Positions 56,978 through 64,000 of a DNA stretch of 64,000 bases are shown here, one piece after another. Both the position numbers and the translations under genes were made by a program. Source of the stretch: Apodemus sylvaticus (taxonomy: Eukaryota > Chordata > Mammalia > Rodentia > Muridae); contig NC_067474.1 of assembly GCF_947179515.1 (NCBI RefSeq), positions 95,731,324 through 95,795,323 on the forward strand. The letters are read 5' to 3'. The notes under the pieces were generated by a model. The model did not search any database and was not told the origin of the DNA. It saw nothing but the letters and a program-made list of their open reading frames with translations. How positions within the stretch are numbered: the stretch's first letter is position 1; the number at the start of each line of letters is the position of its first letter.

Positions 56978-57055
56978 TGGCCTGGGAGTGTTGCTCAGTG
57001 GGTAGAGCTCTTGCCTAGCATACATGAGAGTCTCCATGCAATCCCCAGGACTGAT
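56978..57055 (+). mobile_element. ID-like SINE, sense
   Basis: 'ggcctgggagtgttgctcagtgggtagagctcttgcctagcatacatgagagtctccatgcaatccccagga' matches the BC1/ID tRNA-Ala-derived head. Followed by (TTAA)n. Confidence 0.75.
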
Positions 57056-57119
57056 AATAATTAATTAATTAATCACAGTATATAATTATCTAATATATAC
57101 TAATTAATAATTTAAATAC

Positions 57120-57121
<2 letters not shown>

Positions 57122-57152
<31 letters not shown>
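57122..57152. repeat. (TTGA)n microsatellite
   Basis: Seven perfect units. Confidence 0.95.
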
Positions 57153-57159
57153 ATTTAAA

Positions 57160-58500
57160 GCAGATGAATTGATGCCATGGGACAAAATGAGCTCTCAGGC
57201 AAACATCCCCACTGCGTGTCTCAATGTAAGACAAAATGGTTATCAATAAAGTCAGATTTATTTTCTTCCTCTATTTCCATGTTTTTAATGTTTTCCTTAA
57301 TGAGCACACTGTCTTCATATCTATAAATGAATCTGTTTTGTGACTTGTCAAAATGACTATGTAGTAGGTTAAGGCTTAGAAAGCCAAGAGGTTCATTTAG
57401 ACAGACAATCTCACAATGAAACTGACCTAAAAACAACAATAAAGCCTTTGACACAATGAGGGGACAATTATGAAAAATCAATCATAAAGAAAAATATCAG
57501 CTGTTTAAATGGAGGCACAAAGTAATTGGTAATGAAAGGGTTTCGTGACAAGCCAACCAGACAATATGTGCTAGTGAAATACAATCAAGTTTTGAGTGTG
57601 TCAACCATAAGACAACCACATAAAAACAGCAAGGCCACCACTGTGAAACAAGAGGCTGGCCCCCAGCATTACCTTAAACCCCACTATTATTGCACAGGTT
57701 CTTTCTGTTCATAGCTATTTACACTACCAATAATATGCATTGCTTAGCCTGTGTCAAGCTCTGTAGCAAGGATTTTATAAGGAGTCTCTCGTGTAATCCC
57801 CTCAGTTACTAAGAGTAAGGTTCCAGTGGCCTCATTTAAGATGAAGAAAGTCCAAAATCAGATGGCTACGTAAACATGTATACGACCACGTAATCTGGGC
57901 ACCAGCTTCCATAACTATTAACGACAGACAGGGAAACCTAAGCTTTGAAAAGCTTCCCAGATGATTTGGCTGATCAGTTAGTCAAGATTCCTTCCAAGTT
58001 TCATTTCCAGACATCAACTACAAGATCCGTCGGTCTTGTTTTATCATTTTCTAATCTTTTAGGGAATCACCAATCCCTGGGTTTATTAGGAGAAACGATA
58101 ATGGGATAACAGAAAATACTGCTGAAGGTCTTACCCACAGTCCCCTGGAACATGTCATATTGACATAAATATGGGTGTGTCAGCAGGGTCACTGCTTCCC
58201 CAGCTTCCCAAGCCCACATAGAATGTGCGAACACCAGAGTAACATGCAAAATAGTTCACAAAGTTTCGTCCGCTTTTGATCATCAGTTCAAAAACGCAGA
58301 GGAGGCTGAGGAAAATGAAGGCACAGAAAGATGGAGCCTTTGGGAACCCATCCCTTCAGCCCTCTGTTCTAAAGTCTGAATGAGCACCAAATATCGGCTG
58401 CTGCAGCCAAGACACTAGGCTGCCGAGCCTCTCTGTCCCTTGTGGCCTTACAGAGCAGACACCTTGCTGTCTCGGAGGAAAAGAGCAACACTAGAAAAGG
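57160..58500. other. Intron between exons 2 and 3, unique AT-rich part
   Basis: No gene or repeat recognised. Confidence 0.4.
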
Positions 58501-58504
58501 GCAG

Positions 58505-58925
58505 AGATGAACGGTTTAGAGAGGGGAAAGAGGAAGAAGGAGAGACAGAGGACAGAAGAAGACGGACGAAGGAGAAGAGCAGGAGTCACATGGCCTGGAG
58601 GAGGCGCAGGTAGCCAGGGAGTTCACAGACCCGCAACAGAGCTTCGTGGGGTACTTTGGCCCGATCTAAGCGTGCAGCTTGTATTTATGTCAATCGGGTT
58701 TTGTGTTATTTGCGCGGGCATTTTGGGGTTGGAGATTTGCCGTTATAAATCTGGTTGATATATTACAAGTCTCTAGTGTTATAATTTTAGGGTGATCTGA
58801 GCGGTAGCCGGCTTTCCACAGCGGGTGGATGGCCTGGGAAGTGGGAGTGGCTTGGCAGCAAGCCGGCCATGGGGTTGTCGAGACCGCCACCCGTGCGTAG
58901 CCAGAATCAGCATGGATCATTTTTG
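58505..58925. other. CpG-rich segment of unknown origin
   Basis: About 20 CpGs in 420 bp, against very few in the surrounding intron. It begins with a purine stretch ('gaggggaaagaggaagaaggagagacagagg') and contains 'gtcaatcgggttttgtgttatttgcgcgggc', a TATAAAT on the + strand at 58744, and 'gtcgagaccgccacccgtgcgtagcc'. It does not continue the Frem1 reading frame. It could be a young LTR/retroposon or a small promoter; I cannot name it. Confidence 0.5.
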
Positions 58926-59102
58926 TTTTGTTTGTTTGTTTGTAAAACTACACGCTACATTTAGGTACAACCTACAAGCCAGAAGTTATGCCATCAGCAG
59001 CCCTGGAACGCTTCTTCATAGATACCAGCACGGACACCCATTTAGAACTACTTTCTTACTATGAACCAGGTAAGGACACCAACGCACAGCTCCAAACTCT
59101 AC

Positions 59103-59299
59103 CTTGTATACGGTTTTGCTCCGTCTGTCCGTGAGCTCCAACTGAACGGAGATGTAATCAATGTTGGGTGAAGGTGGTTGCACGTGTTGGTAGTGAAAGC
59201 CCGTCCGCAGGAACTCCTCACAGCTCACTTTCAGACTCGCCACCTGCTTCCATTCCAGGGCACAGCTTCCATCCGGGCACCTCAGTCCTGCGCCTCGCT
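59103..59299 (-). CDS. Frem1: Frem1 exon 2 of window: end of N-terminal domain
   Basis: 197 bp. The acceptor is taattctag|AGCGAGG and the donor TACAAG|GTAGAG. The G left by the previous exon plus AG gives Glu, followed by RGAGLRCPDGSCALEWKQ and ending ELTDRRSKTVYK in phase 0. A second AG two bases downstream would break the frame, so the first AG is chosen. The paired cysteines in LRCPDGSC and VSCEEF suggest a disulfide within the N-terminal domain. The segment PPSPNIDYISVQLEL is a typical beta-rich linker before the first CSPG repeat. A 1.5-kb intron separates it from the RGD exon and a 7-kb intron follows. Confidence 0.94.
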
Positions 59300-60360
59300 C
59301 TAGAATTAAGACATCAGCTTGAACGCAATGATTGTAACCAACTTAAAATGCATCTTCCTGCTTTGGACACATCCTCACTGACTGCCCCAGGACACTTGGA
59401 CATGCACCTCCCAATTATTCACCCATTAGATTGTCATTGTTCTGAAAGGTCATAAACTCCTTTTACTAAAAACAACAAAAACAAAAACAAAACCCCGTTG
59501 ACCAGTTGTCTCATCAGGGTTCGCCTACCAAAAGCTAGGCTGAGAAAAAAATATTAAAGAGAGGTTCTGTGGTATTTGAATACCTCTGACACACATGCCA
59601 GTAGCTCACTGTAGACATTCGAAGCTTAGCCTCTGCTTCTGCTTACATTATACAACCTCACGTGGATCATCTGCTTGCTCACAAAAGGCCCACCTCCTTG
59701 CCCCTGGTGGGTCTTTTTAGCAAATGCTCCTTTAATCCTTCTCTTGCCCCTTGAACAAGTCTGTTCCGACGTTTTGAACCCAGAGCTATCCCACTCTGGC
59801 ATCGGACTAAAGAGTCAACTTTAGCAGTCTCTAGTAGTAAGCTTCTGTTCAAAATCGAGATAATATTACAGTTATTTCTAGGTCTTCCCATGGTTGCTAG
59901 AACACTACTATTCAGATAGCAAGTGTCCAGAATGTACGGATTGTGTGTCTAACCCAGGAGTGCTGTAGAATATAGTAACTGAATGGATACTCTGAAGGGC
60001 GTTTCAGTCAGCTTCTGGATGTCAATCCTGGCTGCTACCTACAGTCTTCACTAGAATACAACCCAATAATACTCAGTAAAGAACACACTGTCACCTCTGC
60101 TGTCCGTTGCTATAATCATAGACAGAAACTCATGAGCACTATAATGGGCCAGCCTGGGCTAAGCACGCTGTGTCCTTACTCCCTCTTTACACAGCCCCGT
60201 GGAACGGTTGCTTTCTTCCCATCTAACAGGGGCTAAAACTATTGATAACTAAACTAATAAAGTACAAACATCAAACCCAGGTGTTTCTGATTCTGATTCC
60301 AAATCCACAGCCTTAACTAATCTATATTTTTCTTTCATTTTTTGAGTGTATTTTTAGTTT
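59300..60360. other. Intron between exons 1 and 2, unique part
   Basis: No gene or repeat recognised. Confidence 0.4.
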
Positions 60361-60364
60361 AATT

Positions 60365-60680
60365 TTAATTTTATTTTTTTGTTTTTTGTTTTTTGTTTTT
60401 GTTTTTTTTTTGGAAGTTAGGTTTTCCCCTCTACCATGTAGGCCTGATGATCAAATTCAGGCTATTAGGCTTGGAGGCCAGTGCCCCCACCAAGTGAACC
60501 ATCCCCTTAGCCCACATGTGTGTGTGTATGTGTGTGTGTGTGTGTGTGTCCAAAAGAAATTGTGCCTCAGTATGACATTAGAGGTCAGAGGACAATATGG
60601 AGGAGTAGTCTCCTCCTTATCCTATGTGGGTTACAGACGTCAAACTCAGGTCAGGCCTTACCCACTGAGCCATCTCACTA
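60365..60680 (-). mobile_element. B4/RSINE-type SINE pieces, antisense, with T-rich and (TG)n tracts
   Basis: T-rich 60365-60411. 'cccctctaccatgtaggcctgatgatcaaattcaggctattaggcttggaggccagtgcccccaccaag' and 'aggtcagaggacaatatggaggagtagtctcctccttatcctatgtgggttacagacgtcaaactcagg' are two copies of the same antisense body, split by (TG)n at 60518-60549. Confidence 0.65.
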
Positions 60681-60810
60681 ACACTATAGCTTAGAGTTTT
60701 CAACAAGCTAAAAGCTATATTTGTTAAGCAGAACTCTTTGTCAATATGAAAGATGAGCACTTAGACATTTAATTGAGTTTTAGTAACCTTAACTACTAAG
60801 AGATACATAC

Positions 60811-61112
60811 CTGTCTCAGAGAAAAAGCTGTGTGGCTGATCTCCACGAGGTCCCTCTGACTTGCGATTCACCACAACCAGCTTGCCGTGAGCTGGCAGCT
60901 GAGTCCTCGCTGGGTCTAGTCTGATGGTGCAGTCCAGATTGGCTGTCCTATCATAATCAAATTGGAGCAGGTTCTTATCAATGGCTTGGGATAAGCCATA
61001 GAATTCAGTCACTTCCAACACATTGCTGCTCAGACGGATGATGTTACAGTCTGGTTCCACAAGATAGACCCTCAAGAGAAAGGTTTCAATGAAGGTGTCT
61101 GTCTCGGTAAAC
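60811..61112 (-). CDS. Frem1: Frem1 exon 1 of window: N-terminal domain with RGD motif
   Basis: 302 bp. The acceptor is ctctctccag|GTTTAC and the donor ACAG|GTATGT. The exon begins with the last base of a split codon and ends one base into the next, giving 100 whole codons starting FTETDTFIETFLLRVYLVEP. It encodes the middle of the N-terminal domain that precedes the CSPG array in FREM proteins. Near its end stands SEGPRGDQPHS; the RGD codons are 60839-60847. In QBRICK/FREM1 the RGD motif is known as an integrin-binding cell-adhesion site (integrin alpha8beta1 in the literature I recall). The preceding exon, which must supply the signal peptide and the first base pair of the split codon, is not found between 61113 and 64000, so it lies upstream of the window. 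Confidence 0.95.
60839..60847 (-). other. Frem1: RGD cell-adhesion motif in the N-terminal domain
   Basis: Codons CGT GGA GAT on the minus strand encode Arg-Gly-Asp within SEGPRGDQPHS. RGD is the integrin-recognition tripeptide. In QBRICK/FREM1 it is reported as a functional adhesive site. The flanking Pro and Gly suggest an exposed loop. Confidence 0.85.
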
Positions 61113-62480
61113 CTGGAGAGAGAACAGGATAAAGGCCATGTGTACTGGTGCTCAGATTCTTCTGAGACTTGTACACTTATCCTAAAAATTGTCCACATGT
61201 GCCAGATGTGAGGATGTATGCTTCTAATCCCACCTGAAGTACTTCCTCCAGGAGTGTCACCTCGATGTCTGGGAGGTGAGAGCCAGGGTCTTGACATCAC
61301 ACCCCAAGACCTTACCACACCCCTTCCATTCAGACTCAGAGAAGGTCTTTCAGGCAATCCTGGCTTTTTAATAAAACCCACTGATCAGTTTTATTACCAG
61401 TTTGAAGAACAGCCTATGATACAGACTGCATTCGAGGCTAGCCTCGGCAAGATCCTATTACAAAGAAAATCAAAACCAAGGTAAACTAACAGCAAAAGCT
61501 GCCCTTCACAAACTGTGTACTTCAGATGGAAGTTGGCTCCATTTCCTCCTCTACTTTTGGCCTCTCCCTGTTCCTGTGGCTTCATCTCCACCTTTATGTC
61601 AATGGTTGTTGTTATTGTTGTTGTTGTTGTTGTTGTTGTCGTTGTTGTTGTTATTTTGCTACTCTCTCTTGCACGGCTCTCTTGCAAACCCTGCTCTCCA
61701 ATTCCCCATCCATCCTAATATCTAATGACTGCTGAGACCTCAGAGCCTCCCTTCTAGCACATGCATAATTTAAGTGCATGAAGCCTGGGTTGAGTTTCAA
61801 GTTAGGCCTGAAGACGTACTGAGCACCAAGATCTTCTGCCCTTCAGAGACGCCTATTGGGGTGCTCGGCTCAGCACTTGCTGTGTTAACTAAGCGAATAC
61901 TTATTATTGCCATAATACTGTATCCTGGACATTTGCAGAGTGACTGGTGATACGTCATCATGCTGTAGAAGTGAGAAAGGTGGTAAATGAGCATGCCCTG
62001 GCAACACAACTCTGACCTGATGAGTGTACTGTTGTCCAGCTGTGTTAATAAGGCCACAACATCACTGGAACCTCACTGTCCATCCCCTTTCACCAGTGAG
62101 GAAACTGAGGCACAGAACAGTCAGATAGCTTGACAAAGAAGCTGAAGAGATTCAAGGAAATAAAATAAAAAAACAAACAAACTGCTCCTGGTCCCTTCCC
62201 TCCAGCTTTTCTGAATGCTCAATTACAAGTGCATGAATCCTCAAAACCACGTGCATGACAGCTCCTGTAAGCCTGCCTTGCGCAGGTCCCTTCCTAATCT
62301 TCCTGCATGCTAGAAAGTCAAGGGGTCTGGAAGCCAGTAGGACACACCAGTTTTCCCAGCCTCTCCTGGCAAGTTCTTTGAACTTTATTCGGTTTTGACT
62401 CTAAAGTTTGGAAAGATCAAACACCCCTTCGTTCTGATGTTGTAGCTTCCTAGGGAATCCCTTGTGCCATGACACTATTT
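61113..62480. other. Intron upstream of exon 1 of the window
   Basis: Mostly unique. (GTT)n at 61605-61652. No exon with a fitting phase was found. Confidence 0.45.
61605..61652. repeat. (GTT)n microsatellite
   Basis: About 16 GTT units with a few substitutions. Confidence 0.92.
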
Positions 62481-62629
62481 AAGCACAGATTTTTTTTTTT
62501 TTTTTTTTAGTGACTTTTGTTTAGTGGTTACAACTGTTATCATTTCCCAGTTGCCTCTCCTTCAGTTTCTGGCAACCACTAATCTACTTTCTATGTCTAA
62601 GAAACTACCTATTAAGATATTTCATATAA

Positions 62630-62776
62630 GCCAGACAGTGGTGGTGCATGCCTTTAATAGCAGCACTTGGGAGGCAGAGGCAGGAGGATTTTTGAGTTTT
62701 AGGCTAGCCTGGTCTACAGAGTGAGTTCCAGGACAGCCAGAGCTACACAGAGAAACCCTGTCTCAGAAAAAAAAAA
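62630..62776 (+). mobile_element. B1 SINE with perfect 15-bp target duplication
   Basis: 'gccagacagtggtggtgcatgcc...gtctacagagtgagttccaggacagccagagctacacagagaaaccctgtctcag' plus an A tail. AGATATTTCATATAA is present at 62615-62629 and 62777-62791. It lies inside the old antisense L1. Confidence 0.95.
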
Positions 62777-62988
62777 AGATATTTCATATAAATGGAACCA
62801 TATAATACTGGTTCCTTTTGTGGCTGGTTACTTTCATTTGACATAATGTTTTTAGGGTTAGCTCATATTGTACAAATCAGGACTTCATTAGTTTTTGTGG
62901 ATGAATAATATTGCACTGTATAGTTTATACCATTCATCAATTCAATTCGTTCAGCATTTTATCTATTATGAATAAGGTTTCAGGGTTA

Positions 62989-63418
62989 CTAGTGCATGAC
63001 AAATACAGAGGGGGGCAGTCTCAGCCAGCCATTGAACTGAGCACAGGGTCCCCAATGGGGGAGCTAGAGAAGGGACCCAAGGAGCTGAAGGGGTTTGCAG
63101 TGCCATAGGAGGAACAACAATATGAGCCACCCAGTACTCCTAGAGTTCCTAGGGATAAAACCATCAACCAAAGAGTACACATGGCCCCACATCGGCAGCA
63201 GAAGATGATCTTGTTGGACACCAAATGGGAGAGACACCCTTGGTCCTGGAAAGACTTGATTCTGTAGTGTAGAGGAATACCAGGACAGGGAAGTGAGGGT
63301 GGGTTGATTGGGGAAGGAGAGATGGCTTATGGGATTTTTGGGGGAGGGGGAACCAGGAAAGGGGACAACATTTGAAGTGTAAATAAAGAATACACCTAAT
63401 AAAAAAAGAAAGAAAGAA
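62989..63418 (+). mobile_element. 5'-truncated L1 3' UTR with perfect 15-bp target duplication
   Basis: It starts 'ctagtgcatgacaaatacagaggggggcagtc', includes 'gggacccaaggagctgaaggggtttgcag', 'accatcaaccaaagagtacacatgg' and 'gtaaataaagaatacacctaataaaaaaag'. AAGGTTTCAGGGTTA is repeated at 62974-62988 and 63419-63433. Same subfamily region as 55030-55440. Confidence 0.95.
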
Positions 63419-63610
63419 AAGGTTTCAGGGTTAGCATTTTGTGTAAGCTTTTATATAAGCATGGATTTTCCCTTATATATATAGATTGGAGGTGTTTTAT
63501 AGGACCATTTTGTGAATCTATGCTTAATTTCTAGTTGACTTTAAACATACTTGTATTATTTAACATCTACAAGTAAAAAATATTGGGCTTCCTGTAACTA
63601 TGCAGCTGGC

Positions 63611-64000
63611 AATCAAACTGAATGATTTCATTCAATCTTATAACAAATGTCTATCAAATTCTCACGAGGAACTTATATTTGTGACTTTTGTCATATTAAT
63701 AGGTTGAACTTTCAAGGTTAAGTAATAGATTGTAGTAAAAGAAACCTCTGCATAAGACTGGAGGAAAACATAATGAAGGTAGTAATCTGTAGAAAGGCCC
63801 CAAGGAGGAAGAGACAAAACAATGGGACACTGGCTACAGTGGCTGCCTCCCCCACTCGGATCTCCAACTGCTGCTGAATACCTTTTTACTAGATTATAAT
63901 GACTCCCGTGTGAAAACATATAGTCATAGGAAATGCCCACAGAGTGCGCAGCATAACTATCTGGCAGAAATAAAATAAAATAAATAATAAGAAACGGTTC
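63611..64000. other. Window end, intron sequence
   Basis: No gene recognised. The minus-strand open frame 63662-63940 has no CSPG or signal-peptide character and is probably chance. Confidence 0.4.

Larger units (their letters stand above)
62515..63610 (-). mobile_element. Ancient L1 3' region, antisense, split by two insertions
   Basis: 'cccagttgcctctccttcagtttctggcaaccactaatctactttctatgtctaagaaactacctatt', then 'catataaatggaaccatataatactggttccttttgtggctgg' and 'gatgaataatattgcactgtatagtttataccattcatcaattc' run in the antisense order of old L1M sequence. It is interrupted by a B1 (62630-62776) and a young L1 end (62989-63418); outside these the order resumes. Confidence 0.75.
1..64000 (-). 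other. Frem1: Frem1 gene body, internal part (20 exons visible)
   Basis: Twenty minus-strand exons with matching codon phase cover 61112 to 2714. Translated and joined they give repeated CSPG modules with the family hallmarks: an 'EGG/DEG' start, 'aaDaD' turn, 'YxHDdSE' strand and 'VsDG ... I.I.PvNDepP' end. FREM2 and FREM3 encode most of their CSPG repeats in one giant first exon, while FRAS1 has N-terminal VWC and furin-like repeats. A finely split CSPG array directly after a short N-terminal domain with an RGD motif therefore points to FREM1. Motifs such as VVVNRKSEGPRGDQPHS, LRCPDGSC and PVNDEPPVLKADL fit the FREM1 sequence as I remember it. Both gene ends are outside the window. Introns range from about 0.3 to 7.8 kb. 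I see no premature stop or frameshift in any exon, so this looks like a functional allele. Confidence 0.95.

Noticed and set aside
60811..61112. Extension of the exon 1 reading frame to 61381 (a 206-aa open frame)
   Set aside because: The clear acceptor ctctctccag|GTTTAC at 61112 marks the exon start; upstream residues do not look like FREM1.
61797..62057. Possible upstream Frem1 exon with signal peptide
   Set aside because: No signal-peptide pattern, and it lacks a donor that leaves the two bases needed to join exon 1 of the window.

Overview
This is a mammalian, rodent-type window, most likely from the genus Mus. Young B1 SINEs carry the mouse-type 'gatttctgagtt...tctacagagtgagttcc' body, and there are B2, B3, B4/RSINE and MT-type MaLR LTRs, several 5'-truncated LINE-1 3' ends and very many CA/CT/TA microsatellites. 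There is no sign of a prokaryote, virus or plasmid. Family and species names of repeats come from recognition by eye, not from a library search.

One protein-coding gene is supported, on the minus strand. The window holds 20 consecutive internal coding exons (first in transcript order 61112-60811, last 2909-2714) of Frem1 (FRAS1-related extracellular matrix protein 1, also called QBRICK). All 20 have AG/GT splice sites, and the codon phases join from exon to exon without a break. Together they give 3,830 bp of open coding sequence, about 1,277 residues. The encoded part starts inside the N-terminal domain, which carries an RGD cell-adhesion motif, and then runs through what I count as CSPG (NG2-type) repeats 1 to 9. 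The signal-peptide exon(s) lie beyond position 64000. The last CSPG repeats, Calx-beta domain and C-type lectin domain lie to the left of position 1. On established knowledge, FREM1 is a secreted basement-membrane protein that forms a complex with FRAS1 and FREM2 at the epidermal-dermal junction, and its loss causes blistering and Fraser-spectrum defects.

Layout from low to high coordinates (3' to 5' of the gene): 1-10.8 kb has three exons plus a large 22/18-bp minisatellite (about 7.25-8.6 kb) and a clean 18-bp minisatellite (9.25-9.38 kb). 10.8-20.6 kb has exons 18 to 14 with SINEs. 20.6-28.4 kb is a 7.8-kb intron full of LINE and LTR fragments. 28.4-41.7 kb has exons 13 to 8, with a large L1 3' end at 31.9-33.1 kb. 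41.7-46.2 kb is a SINE-containing intron with a possible SOX-dimer site. 46.2-52.0 kb has exons 7 to 3. 52.0-59.1 kb is an intron with a long purine tract, an L1 3' end and a CpG-rich island of unknown origin. 59.1-61.1 kb has exons 2 and 1. 61.1-64 kb is intron with an old antisense L1 that was hit separately by a B1 and a young L1, each with a 15-bp target duplication.

I found no other gene, RNA gene or undescribed system. The best leads outside the exons are the hierarchical minisatellite, the CpG-rich segment at 58.5-58.9 kb, several candidate conserved noncoding elements and the long purine/pyrimidine tracts. Exon numbers 1-20 used here count from the first exon visible in the window, not from the true exon 1 of the gene.
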